Shown piece by piece: positions 18,976 through 27,037 of a stretch of 64,000 nt of DNA; positions within the stretch are counted from its first letter, which is position 1, and each line of letters opens with the position of its first letter. Below the pieces are notes generated by a model. It ran no database searches, had not been told where the DNA came from, and worked only from the letters and a program-made list of their open reading frames with translations. The position numbers were made by a program, and so were the translations under genes. Source of the DNA: Devosia indica (lineage in GTDB: Bacteria; Pseudomonadota; Alphaproteobacteria; Rhizobiales; Devosiaceae). The stretch covers positions 248,001 to 312,000 of the forward strand of contig NZ_PYVZ01000004.1 of the NCBI RefSeq assembly GCF_003056405.1, read 5' to 3'.

Positions 18976-20415
18976 ATGGCTGACCAATACGATCTTCTCG
19001 TCATCGGCGCCGGTCCCGGCGGTTATGTTGCTGCCATTCGCGGCGCGCAACTGGGCATGAAGGTGGCCATCGTCGAGCGCGAGCACATGGCCGGCATCTG
19101 TTCCAACTGGGGCTGTATCCCGACCAAGGCGCTGCTGCGCTCGGCCGAAATCTACGGCCATATGGGGCACGCCAAGGATTATGGCCTGAGCGCCGAAAAG
19201 TTCGGCTTCGATCTCGACGGTATCGTCAAACGTTCGCGCGCCATTGCCGCGCAGATGAACAATGGCGTGCAGTTCCTGATGAAGAAAAACAAGATCGACA
19301 TCATCTGGGGCGAAGCGACCATTACCAAGCCGGGTGAAATCAAGGTCGCGGCATCCAAGAAGCCGGTGGTGCAGCCGCAGGGCCCGGTGCCCAAGAATGC
19401 GCTGGGCGAGGGGACCTACAAGGCCAAGCACATCATAGTTGCTACTGGTGCCCGTCCGCGGGTGCTGCCCGGTATTGAGCCGGATGGCGACAAGATCTGG
19501 ACCTATTTTGAGGCGCTGAAACCCGCCGAGATGCCCAAGAGCCTCGTGGTGATGGGCTCGGGTGCCATCGGGATCGAGTTCGCGTCCTTCTATCGTTCGC
19601 TGGGCGCCGAGGTGACGGTGATCGAACTGCTGCCACAAATCCTGCCGGTGGAGGACGCCGAGATTTCCGGTCTGGCCCGCAAGCGGCTGGAAAAGCGTGG
19701 TATCAAGTTCCTGACGGAAGCCAAGGTCGCCAAGGTCGAAAAGACCAAGGATGGCATTGTTGCTCATGTCGAGACCAAGGACGGCAAGACCCAGCAGGTC
19801 GCCGGTGACAAGCTGATCTCGGCGGTCGGGGTACAGTGCAATATCGAAGGGCTGGGCCTCGAAACCGTGGGCGTCAAGACTGAGCGCGGCGCCATTGTCA
19901 TCGACGGTTATGGCAAGACCAATGTGGACGGCATCTGGGCTATTGGCGACGTCGCCGGGCCGCCGATGCTAGCGCACAAGGCAGAGCATGAGGCGGTCAT
20001 CACGGTCGAGAAGATCGCCGGCTTGAAGGTGCATGGTCTCGACAAGAGCAAGGTTCCGGGTTGCACCTATTGCGAGCCACAGGTGGCCAGTGTGGGGCTG
20101 ACCGAAGCCAAGGCCAAGGAGGCCGGACGCGAGATCAAGGTCGGGCGCTTCCCGTTTGTGGGGAACGGCAAGGCGATTGCCCTGGGGGAACCGGACGGAC
20201 TGGTGAAGACTATTTTCGACGCCAAGACCGGGGAACTTCTGGGCGCCCATATGGTTGGAGCCGAGGTCACCGAGCTGATCCAGGGTTTTGTCGTTGCGAT
20301 GAACCTCGAAACCACCGAGGAAGAGCTGATCCACACCATTTTCCCGCATCCGACGCTGAGCGAAACGATGAAGGAAAGCGTGCTCGACGCTTATGATCGC
20401 GCGCTGAATATCTGA
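18976..20415 (+). CDS. lpdA: Dihydrolipoamide dehydrogenase (E3)
   Basis: 479-residue flavoprotein disulfide reductase that reoxidises dihydrolipoamide with NAD. It has the FAD dinucleotide motif DLLVIGAGPGGYVAAIRGAQ and an NAD-binding motif GSGAIGIEFASFY. The second FAD motif region is GIWAIGDVAGPPMLAHKA and the C-terminal catalytic His-Glu pair is in TIFPHPTLSETM. The redox region is ICSNWGCIPTKALL, the CxxxxC expected for this family. It follows the SGNH gene with a GGAGG-containing leader and most likely serves the PDH complex encoded just upstream. Confidence 0.97.
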   Translation: MADQYDLLVIGAGPGGYVAAIRGAQLGMKVAIVEREHMAGICSNWGCIPTKALLRSAEIYGHMGHAKDYGLSAEKFGFDLDGIVKRSRAIAAQMNNGVQFLMKKNKIDIIWGEATITKPGEIKVAASKKPVVQPQGPVPKNALGEGTYKAKHIIVATGARPRVLPGIEPDGDKIWTYFEALKPAEMPKSLVVMGSGAIGIEFASFYRSLGAEVTVIELLPQILPVEDAEISGLARKRLEKRGIKFLTEAKVAKVEKTKDGIVAHVETKDGKTQQVAGDKLISAVGVQCNIEGLGLETVGVKTERGAIVIDGYGKTNVDGIWAIGDVAGPPMLAHKAEHEAVITVEKIAGLKVHGLDKSKVPGCTYCEPQVASVGLTEAKAKEAGREIKVGRFPFVGNGKAIALGEPDGLVKTIFDAKTGELLGAHMVGAEVTELIQGFVVAMNLETTEEELIHTIFPHPTLSETMKESVLDAYDRALNI

Positions 20416-20425
20416 TCGCTGCGCG

Positions 20426-20439
20426 CGGCCTTCGGGCCG
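20426..20439 (+). other. Short UUCG-capped hairpin downstream of lpdA
   Basis: CGGCC, TTCG, GGCCG forms a five-pair stem with a very stable tetraloop, ten bases after the lpdA stop. There is no T-tract, so it is not a standard intrinsic terminator. It may mark or protect the 3' end of the PDH transcript. Confidence 0.4.
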
Positions 20440-20470
20440 ATGCGAACTGGAAACCAGAGGAGTTATCCAC

Positions 20471-21511
20471 ATGGTCAAGGCAATCCAGATCGGGCTGGGA
20501 CACTGGGGTTTCAGTTGGTCGAAAGACGTTATCCCCAATGTTCCCACTGTCGAGATGGTGGGCTATGTGGATACCAATCCCGAGGCCACCGAGCGGGTAC
20601 AGACCGAGCTGGGCATCGATCCCAAGCTGTGCTTCCATAGCCTGGAAGATGCCGCGCACCATACTGATGCGACGCTGGCGCTTTGTACTCTGCGGACCGA
20701 AGCGCACTATCCGGTCGTCAAGCGCTGTCTGGAGCTGGGCTATAACGTGCTGGTGGAGAAGCCTTTCACCACCACCATTGCCCAAGGCAAGGAACTGGTT
20801 GCGCTGGCCAAGGCACAGGGCAAGGTGCTGATGGTGAGCCAGAACTATCGCCACCAGCCGGCGCCCATCGCCGCCGCGGATCTGATCGCCGAGGGTAAGT
20901 TTGGTGCGCTCAACATGGTCTCGATTGATTTCCGGCGGCATGGGCCGAGCCAAGGCTATCGCTATTGGGACATGCCCGATCCGCTCTTGGCAGACATGTC
21001 GATCCACCATTTTGATCTGATGCGCTTTGTACTCGGCGACGAGCCAGTGCGGCTCTCATGCCGGACCTGGAACCCGCCGGGTAGTCCTTTCCGCTTTGAC
21101 CCGAGCGGGGTGGCGACCATCGAATTCTCCAAGGGCACGGTTGTGTCCTATCGCGCGAGCTGGATGAATTCGGGTCCGGTGACGCCCTGGGCCGGCGAAT
21201 GGGTGATGGATGGCGCCGAGGGGCAGATTGCCTGGAGCTCGCGCGACCATTTCCGCGACAAGGCGGGCCCCGATGTTCTGACCCTGTTGCCGCTCGATGG
21301 CAAGCCGGAGAAGGTCAAGCTGACGCCGGTCAAGTTCGCAGATCGCATGGGCACACTCAATGCGATGGCCAAGGTGCTCGACACCGGCGAGATGCCGCGC
21401 GGGTTCAGCTCGGGAGCGGACAATCTGGGCTCGCTCGCGCTGGTGCAGGGGACGATCCTTTCAGCGTCGCGCGGCGGGGACTGGGTCGACATCAAGGAAG
21501 TCATGGGCTAG
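20471..21511 (+). CDS. Gfo/Idh/MocA-family NAD(P)-dependent oxidoreductase
   Basis: 346 residues with the N-terminal dinucleotide-binding fold (KAIQIGLGHWGFSWSKDV, then VGYVDTNPEATE) and the family motif EKPFTTT (about residues 94-100). The Gfo/Idh C-terminal alpha/beta domain has DMSIHHFDLMRFVLGDEP in the place of the usual catalytic H-x-x-D. Members oxidise or reduce sugars, inositols or related polyols. The substrate is not readable here. It lies between lpdA and lipA, where I do not recall such a gene in other rhizobial genomes, so it may be a lineage-specific addition. Confidence 0.85.
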   Translation: MVKAIQIGLGHWGFSWSKDVIPNVPTVEMVGYVDTNPEATERVQTELGIDPKLCFHSLEDAAHHTDATLALCTLRTEAHYPVVKRCLELGYNVLVEKPFTTTIAQGKELVALAKAQGKVLMVSQNYRHQPAPIAAADLIAEGKFGALNMVSIDFRRHGPSQGYRYWDMPDPLLADMSIHHFDLMRFVLGDEPVRLSCRTWNPPGSPFRFDPSGVATIEFSKGTVVSYRASWMNSGPVTPWAGEWVMDGAEGQIAWSSRDHFRDKAGPDVLTLLPLDGKPEKVKLTPVKFADRMGTLNAMAKVLDTGEMPRGFSSGADNLGSLALVQGTILSASRGGDWVDIKEVMG

Positions 21512-21604
21512 TCGCCCACGCATGGCTGCCAATCACCCATAAGGCCGGGTTGAACCGGCTCTTCAAGGGAGCGATATAGGGGCTAATCCCCAGTCAGGAC
21601 TGAC

Positions 21605-22558
21605 ATGGTCACGCTCATCGATAATTCGGCTGCAAAGCCACGCCACCCGGAAAAGGCCAATCGGCCGGACAGCGTCGTGTTGCGCAAGCCCGACTGGATC
21701 CGCGTCAAGGCGCCGGGCTCGCAAGTCTACAAGGAAACCCAGCAAATCGTGCGCGAGAACAATCTCGTGACGGTTTGCGAGGAAGCCGGCTGCCCCAATA
21801 TCGGGGAATGCTGGAGCAAGAAACACGCGACCATGATGATCATGGGCGAGATCTGCACCCGCGCCTGCGCCTTCTGCAATGTGCGCACCGGCCTGCCGAC
21901 TGCGCTCGACCCGAATGAGCCGGAAAACGTCGCCATCGCCGTCGAGAAGCTCGGGCTCGAGCATGTCGTGATCACCTCGGTGGATCGCGACGATCTCGCC
22001 GATGGCGGCGCACAGCATTTTGCCGATGTGATCCTGGCGATCCGCGCCCGCAACCCAAACACGACGATTGAGATCCTGACGCCGGACTTCCTGCGTAAGG
22101 ATGGGGCGCTTGAGATCGTGGTGGCTGCCAAGCCGGATGTATTCAACCACAACCTGGAAACCGTGCCCTCGAAATATCTCAAGGTGCGGCCCGGCGCGCG
22201 CTATTTCCACTCGATCCGGCTGTTGCAGCGGGTCAAGGAACTGGATCCCACCATCTTCACCAAGTCCGGCATCATGGTCGGGCTGGGCGAGGAGCGAAAC
22301 GAAGTCCTGCAATTGATGGACGATCTGCGCTCGGCCGATGTCGATTTCCTGACTATCGGGCAATATCTGCAGCCGACCAAGAAGCACTACCCGCTGCAGC
22401 GCTTCGTGACGCCGGATGAGTTCAAGTCCTTTGCCACTGTCGCGACCTCCAAGGGGTTCCTGCTGGTCTCGTCGAGTCCGCTGACGCGCTCGTCGCATCA
22501 TGCCGGGGAAGATTTCGCGCGCCTCAAGGCGAACCGTCTGGCCAAGCTCGGGCACTAG
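21605..22558 (+). CDS. lipA: Lipoyl synthase
   Basis: 317-residue radical-SAM enzyme that inserts two sulfurs into protein-bound octanoyl groups, completing the cofactor used by PdhB, PdhC and other lipoyl proteins encoded just upstream. Both iron-sulfur clusters are visible. The auxiliary cluster motif is [13 protein letters not shown] and the radical-SAM motif is CTRACAFC. The C-terminal [15 protein letters not shown] contains the serine that ligands the auxiliary cluster. Length is normal. The coq10-like gene begins two bases after its stop, as in many Alphaproteobacteria. Confidence 0.97.
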   Translation: MVTLIDNSAAKPRHPEKANRPDSVVLRKPDWIRVKAPGSQVYKETQQIVRENNLVTVCEEAGCPNIGECWSKKHATMMIMGEICTRACAFCNVRTGLPTALDPNEPENVAIAVEKLGLEHVVITSVDRDDLADGGAQHFADVILAIRARNPNTTIEILTPDFLRKDGALEIVVAAKPDVFNHNLETVPSKYLKVRPGARYFHSIRLLQRVKELDPTIFTKSGIMVGLGEERNEVLQLMDDLRSADVDFLTIGQYLQPTKKHYPLQRFVTPDEFKSFATVATSKGFLLVSSSPLTRSSHHAGEDFARLKANRLAKLGH

Positions 22559-22560
22559 GC

Positions 22561-23004
22561 ATGAAGCGGTTTTTTGAGCGGCATGTGCCGCATCTGCCCG
22601 AGCGGATGTTCAATATTGTCTCGGACCTTGAGGACTATCCGCGCTTCGTGCCCAATTGCCAGGCGATGCAGGTGCGTCCCGATCCGGCGGCCGGCGGCAA
22701 GGATATCCGGCTGGCTCGCATGACCATCTCTTTCGGGCCGATCACTCAGGCCTATACCAGCCGGGTGAGCCTGGATTCAGTGGCCCGAACGATCTGTGCC
22801 AAGGCCGTGGACGGTCCGTTTGCCTATCTCGACAGCGTCTGGAGCTTCGAGCCTGAAGGGCAGGGGACGCGGGTGCGGTTCGAAATTGATTTCAAGATTT
22901 CCAATCCGCTGATCGCTGCGGTGGCCGAGCCGGCGTTTGCCGCCAAGCAGGAAGAGATCATGCGCGCCTTCTGTGACGAAGCCGACAGGCGGTTTGGTGC
23001 CTAG
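22561..23004 (+). CDS. COQ10/RatA-type START-domain protein
   Basis: 147 residues matching the polyketide cyclase/COQ10 family: MKRFFERHVPHLPERMFNIV, DLEDYPRFVPNCQAMQV, YTSRVSLD, the DSVWSFEPEGQGTRVRFEIDF strand pair and the C-terminal helix. In eukaryotes COQ10 is a ubiquinone chaperone. In E. coli RatA was reported as a ribosome-directed toxin. In Alphaproteobacteria the linkage with lipA favours a quinone or membrane role, which remains an inference. In other rhizobial genomes cinA follows directly. Here the catabolic island intervenes. Confidence 0.85.
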   Translation: MKRFFERHVPHLPERMFNIVSDLEDYPRFVPNCQAMQVRPDPAAGGKDIRLARMTISFGPITQAYTSRVSLDSVARTICAKAVDGPFAYLDSVWSFEPEGQGTRVRFEIDFKISNPLIAAVAEPAFAAKQEEIMRAFCDEADRRFGA

Positions 23005-23030
23005 ACAGACACCAGACCCTGCCTTTGTTG

Positions 23031-24692
23031 TCAGGCCAAGTCGATATGCCCAATCGACCGGCGGGCAATTTCATCCCGGCTTTCCTCGTAGCCGGCGTCA
23101 GCATAGCGCATGACGCCGAGTGCTGTGTCGTTGGTGAGTGCATGGGAGAGCCGTTCCGCTCCCGCCTCAGTGCCATCAGCAACGACAGTAACACCGGCCG
23201 AGGTCATATAGCCGGAATAGCCACCACCGCCAGAATGGACGACAACCAGGTCGGCCATTGATGAGCACAGCAGCATGGCGTCGAGGATGGGCCAGTCGGC
23301 AATGGCGTCCGAGCCATCCTTCATGCGCTCGGTCATGATGTTGGGATGCGCCATGGCCCCTGCGTCAAGATGGTCGCGGCTGAAGGTGATCGGGCCGGCA
23401 AGTTCGCCCTTCTCGACCATTTCATTGACCGCTAGCGCCAGTTCGGTGCGCTCGCCATGGCCCAGCCATGCGATACGCGATGGCAGCCCCTCAAACGGCA
23501 CATGGCGCCTGGCAAGCTGGATCCAGTTGGTGACGATGCGGTTATCCGGGAACATCTGGAGCAGGCGGTCGTCGATCTTGCGAATGTCCTCGGGATCACC
23601 GGATTGCGCCATCCAGCGGAAGGGGCCGATGGCGCGGGCGAACAGCGGGCGCAGATAGGCCTCGGTGAAGATACGGATATCAAAGGCGTTTTCAACGCCG
23701 CCGTCCTTTGCATGGGTCCGAATGAGATTGCCATTGTCGAAGACTTCGGCGCCGCGCGCCTGAAAGTCGAGCATGGCGCGGACGTGATCGACGATGGAGG
23801 CCCGGCTGGCCGCCATCAGTTCGGCCGGATTGGACTTGCGCAGGCCCCGCACCTGTTCGAGCGAATAGCCCTTGGGCACATAGCCATAGACCAGGTCATG
23901 GGCCGAGGTCTGGTCGGTGACGATATCGGGTGTGATGCCGCGTCGCGCAATCTCGGGATAGATGTCGGCGGCATTGCCAACAAGGCCGATGGAGGTCGCG
24001 CGTTTTTCGCGGACGGCCGTGGCGATCATCTCGAGGGCCGTGTCGAGATCGGGGGCAATCTCTTCGAGATAACCGATTTCCTTGCGCTTGGCCGCGCGCT
24101 CGGGGTCGATATCGACGCAGAGGATGGCGGCGCCCGCCATGCGCCCGGCCAGCGGCTGGGCCCCACCCATACCGCCGAGGCCCGCGGTCAGGATGAAGCG
24201 CCCCGCCAGATCGCCATGGAAGCGGTTCTCGGCAATGCGCATGAAGATTTCATAGGTGCCCTGGATAACGCCCTGGCTGCCGATATACTGCCATGCGCCG
24301 GCGGTCAGTCCGCCCCAGCAGATCAGGCCCTTGCGCTCCAGCTCGTAAAACACCTCGGCCTTGGCCCACTGACCCACGATGTTGCAATTGGCCATGATGA
24401 CCAGAGGCGCCCTGGCGTGGGTCTTGAGGAGGCCGATCGGCTTGCCCGACTGGATGATGAGCGTTTGATCCTCGTCCATGGTCTTGAGCGCATGGACGAT
24501 GGCGTCGTGGCTGGCCCAGTTGCGGGCCGCCTTGCCGAGCGCGGCATAGACGACGAGATTGTCCGGGTCTTCGCCGACGCTCAGGACATTTTCAAGCAGG
24601 CGCAGCAGCGCTTCCTGGCGCCAGCCGCGGGCGCGGAGTTCGTTGCCGCCGGGTATGGGGAAGCGTGGATGGCGGGGGTTGGGGGTCGGCAT
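23031..24692 (-). CDS. Urocanase-family protein, probable thiourocanate hydratase
   Basis: 553 residues, full length for urocanase. The NAD-binding and core motifs are intact: LVVYAALGKAARNW, GLTAGAWQYIGSQGVIQGTY, FILTAGLGGMGGAQPLAG, DIVTDQTSAHD and FSRDHLDAGAMAHPN. Residues that I recall as near-invariant in true HutU differ. RICW around the active-site Cys reads RIAW here, and HHGGGVGMGYS reads HSGGGGYSGYM. This supports a different substrate. It is the last gene of a nine-gene operon that lacks hutI, hutG and hutF. The proposed reaction is hydration of thiourocanate to 3-(5-oxo-2-thioxoimidazolidin-4-yl)propionate. Ordinary urocanate hydratase is the alternative. Confidence 0.8.
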   Translation of the reverse strand: MPTPNPRHPRFPIPGGNELRARGWRQEALLRLLENVLSVGEDPDNLVVYAALGKAARNWASHDAIVHALKTMDEDQTLIIQSGKPIGLLKTHARAPLVIMANCNIVGQWAKAEVFYELERKGLICWGGLTAGAWQYIGSQGVIQGTYEIFMRIAENRFHGDLAGRFILTAGLGGMGGAQPLAGRMAGAAILCVDIDPERAAKRKEIGYLEEIAPDLDTALEMIATAVREKRATSIGLVGNAADIYPEIARRGITPDIVTDQTSAHDLVYGYVPKGYSLEQVRGLRKSNPAELMAASRASIVDHVRAMLDFQARGAEVFDNGNLIRTHAKDGGVENAFDIRIFTEAYLRPLFARAIGPFRWMAQSGDPEDIRKIDDRLLQMFPDNRIVTNWIQLARRHVPFEGLPSRIAWLGHGERTELALAVNEMVEKGELAGPITFSRDHLDAGAMAHPNIMTERMKDGSDAIADWPILDAMLLCSSMADLVVVHSGGGGYSGYMTSAGVTVVADGTEAGAERLSHALTNDTALGVMRYADAGYEESRDEIARRSIGHIDLA

Positions 24693-24695
24693 TTA

Positions 24696-25784
24696 TCAGC
24701 CCTCCCTGGACAGGGCGTAGGACGCCAGATCTATGCCCATGGTCTTTTCGACATGCGGATAGACGGATGGGTCGAGCACGCTGGATGACAGTGGAATGAT
24801 GGATTTGGAGACATGCAGCACAAAGATTTGCATGCCCTCCTCAAGCTGGCCGACGCTGAGCGGCTCGCCGTCTCGCGAAAGCGTGGTGATGACGTCCGGG
24901 AAAGTGGCCTGCCGGACGCCGTCTCGGGTGTCGACGGCCATATATTCGTTCATGACATGCAGGACGGCGCCGGTTTCAAGCGTGACAGTTCCGACGTCGA
25001 AGGCCTCGTTGGTATAGGTCACCGCCTTTTTGGTGATCTTGCCTTCAACCAGGATCGCCCCGCCGGTGGTCTTGACGATGGCATCGATGATGGCGCTGCC
25101 GCCCTTGCCCTCGGCTGCGATGATGGCTTCGCCGAGCTTGAGCGCCAGGGAAATGCCGCCAAGAGCCGCGTGCTGGCGGACATAGCTGGCGCGGACAGGA
25201 TTGCGGCAGGACGCTATGAAGCCACCGGACATGTCCGAGGCGGTGCGCAGGATCGGGGACACCTTGGCGGTGGCACCGCGGGTGACCAGCTCGATATAGC
25301 GGTTTTCCTCGCGATTGCCGCCCACGGCGGTCTGGATCATCGGTTCGGGCGAACCGGCCAAGCCAATCGAGCCCATATCGCCCGTGGGGTGCGCGCGGAT
25401 ATCGCCCACGGCATCGACCACTTTCAGGCCCAGCGCGGCCGAAGGCAGCCAGCCATTGAGCGTCGAGGACTTGCCATTCTGGCCGACCATCAGGCCGGCC
25501 AGTTTCTCGCCCAGCGCGTCCTGGAGCAGTTGCACTGCCTTGATGTAATCGACACCGCGCATTTCCCACGGTGTGGTCGAGGCCGGCGCGCCGATGGCGG
25601 CGGCTGTGGCCACCCAGTCGGTGTCGTTCAACTCCTCGACCGATACGAGTTCCGGTTTGCCGATGGAGACTGCCGCATAGCCCAGCATGCGCCCGTGATC
25701 GGCCCAGCCACCTCCGCCTGCCGCATAGACAGAGCCGCCTTTGACGGCCGCTTCCACGTCTTTGTCGGTAAGGATGCGTCCCAT
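24696..25784 (-). CDS. DUF917-family protein, probable thiohydantoin-propionate desulfhydrase
   Basis: 362 residues of the DUF917 family, often found beside hydantoinase-type genes. Visible landmarks are the Gly-rich VYAAGGGGWADHGRMLGY, the acidic-Gly stretch AHPTGDMGSIGL and a C-terminal part ending in the aliphatic IIPLSSSVLDPSVYPHVE. The start codon shares one base with the stop of the M20 hydrolase gene, and the stop lies three bases before the urocanase homologue, so it is firmly in the operon. In the ergothioneine route the step between the hydratase and the hydantoinase replaces the ring sulfur by oxygen with release of sulfide. This is the only otherwise unassigned enzyme for that step. 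From memory, the Burkholderia desulfhydrase belongs to this family. Confidence 0.72.
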   Translation of the reverse strand: MGRILTDKDVEAAVKGGSVYAAGGGGWADHGRMLGYAAVSIGKPELVSVEELNDTDWVATAAAIGAPASTTPWEMRGVDYIKAVQLLQDALGEKLAGLMVGQNGKSSTLNGWLPSAALGLKVVDAVGDIRAHPTGDMGSIGLAGSPEPMIQTAVGGNREENRYIELVTRGATAKVSPILRTASDMSGGFIASCRNPVRASYVRQHAALGGISLALKLGEAIIAAEGKGGSAIIDAIVKTTGGAILVEGKITKKAVTYTNEAFDVGTVTLETGAVLHVMNEYMAVDTRDGVRQATFPDVITTLSRDGEPLSVGQLEEGMQIFVLHVSKSIIPLSSSVLDPSVYPHVEKTMGIDLASYALSREG

Positions 25785-27037
25785 TATGCTGTCTCCTGCA
25801 GGTCTTTATCGAGCTGCCGCACTGCGTCGAGCAGCACGGCAGCGCCAAGCGCGATGTCCTCGGCCTTGGCGGATTCTTCAGGGGTATGGCTGCGGCCCTC
25901 GACACAAGGCACGAAGATCATCGCCGCCTTGGTGACCCGCGCCATCCAGGCGGTGTCGTGTCCGGCGCCGGAAGCCATGCGGCGATGCCGTGCGCCGATA
26001 GCGTCGCAGGCGGCATCGAGTGCGGCCAGGATGTCTTTATCGCAGGGCGTCGGCATATTGTCCGAGATAATGCGTGGCTCTGGCACGGTCACGCCGGTCT
26101 GTGCGGCAATGCCGGCAACGCCTTCACGCAATTGGGCGAGGAAATGCTCCATGTCGGCGCGGCGCTCGGCGCGCGCATCGATCAGCATGGTGACGCGCGA
26201 GGGCACCACATTGGCGGCATTGGGCTCCATGCGGAACTCGCCGACCGTGGCCGCGAAGTGGAATTCACCGGCGGCCAGGTCGGTGGCAAAGCGCTCCACC
26301 GCCAAGGCAATCCAGGCGGCTGCCGACAGGGCGTCCTTGCGACTGCCCATGGGGGTGGTGCCGGCGTGATCGGCGCGCCCCTCGACGGCTATCTCTATGC
26401 GGGAAATGCCTGCAATGGCGGTGACCACCCCGATGTCGAGGTTCTCGTTTTCGAGCACGGGACCCTGTTCAATATGCAGCTCAAGGAAAGCAGCAATATC
26501 GTTGCGCGTCGTCGTGTCTATGGCATTACCTCCGACTTCGGCGATTGCGCTGGCAAGGGTAACGCCCTCGATCTGTCGGCCCAGCCAGTCTTCGGGGCGG
26601 GTTCCGGTGATGCCGCGGCTGCCGACGCAGGAGACGCCGAAAATCGAGACCTCTTCGGCGAGGAAATCGATGATCTCCAGATCGTGGTCTAGTTCTATGT
26701 TCTTGTCCGCAAGGGCGCGGGCGACTTCAAGGGCGGCGGACACTCCGGCGATACCGTCATAGCGGCCACCATCGGGCACGGTATCGGAATGCGAGCCCAG
26801 CATGATGGTGCCGAGGCCGGGTTTGTTGCCCTTTCGGGAGCCGATGAGGTTGCCGACGGCGTCGATGTGAGTGGTGAGGCCGGCGGCCTGGAAGCGCTGC
26901 GCCAGCCAGTCGCGGCCCTTGAGAAACATGGGGGTGAAGGCGCGGCGGGTATATGGGCGGTCGGGCTCGGTGATTTTGGCCAAAGCCGAGATGTCCTCGT
27001 CGATGCGCGCGGCGCTGGTGGGCAGGTTGCGGGTCAT
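25784..27037 (-). CDS. M20-family amidohydrolase, probable N-carbamoyl-L-glutamate hydrolase
   Basis: 417 residues of the hydantoinase/carbamoylase (HyuC/AllC) branch of M20 metallopeptidases. The di-metal site is visible in GSHSDTVPDGGRYDG, FLAEEVSIFG and ELHIEQGPVLEN. The dimerisation-domain His is in GRADHAGTTPMG and the late metal ligand in SHTPEE. These enzymes cleave N-carbamoyl (or ureido) amino acids to the free amino acid, CO2 and ammonia. With a hydantoinase directly upstream (4-base overlap) and a DUF917 gene downstream, the expected product is L-glutamate. Allantoate amidohydrolase is the main alternative, but no other ureide genes are present. Confidence 0.85.
   Translation of the reverse strand: MTRNLPTSAARIDEDISALAKITEPDRPYTRRAFTPMFLKGRDWLAQRFQAAGLTTHIDAVGNLIGSRKGNKPGLGTIMLGSHSDTVPDGGRYDGIAGVSAALEVARALADKNIELDHDLEIIDFLAEEVSIFGVSCVGSRGITGTRPEDWLGRQIEGVTLASAIAEVGGNAIDTTTRNDIAAFLELHIEQGPVLENENLDIGVVTAIAGISRIEIAVEGRADHAGTTPMGSRKDALSAAAWIALAVERFATDLAAGEFHFAATVGEFRMEPNAANVVPSRVTMLIDARAERRADMEHFLAQLREGVAGIAAQTGVTVPEPRIISDNMPTPCDKDILAALDAACDAIGARHRRMASGAGHDTAWMARVTKAAMIFVPCVEGRSHTPEESAKAEDIALGAAVLLDAVRQLDKDLQETA

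Noticed and set aside
18133-19767. 544-codon minus-strand frame over the SGNH and lpdA genes
   Set aside because: It is antisense to two well-supported genes with complete catalytic motifs and resembles no family.
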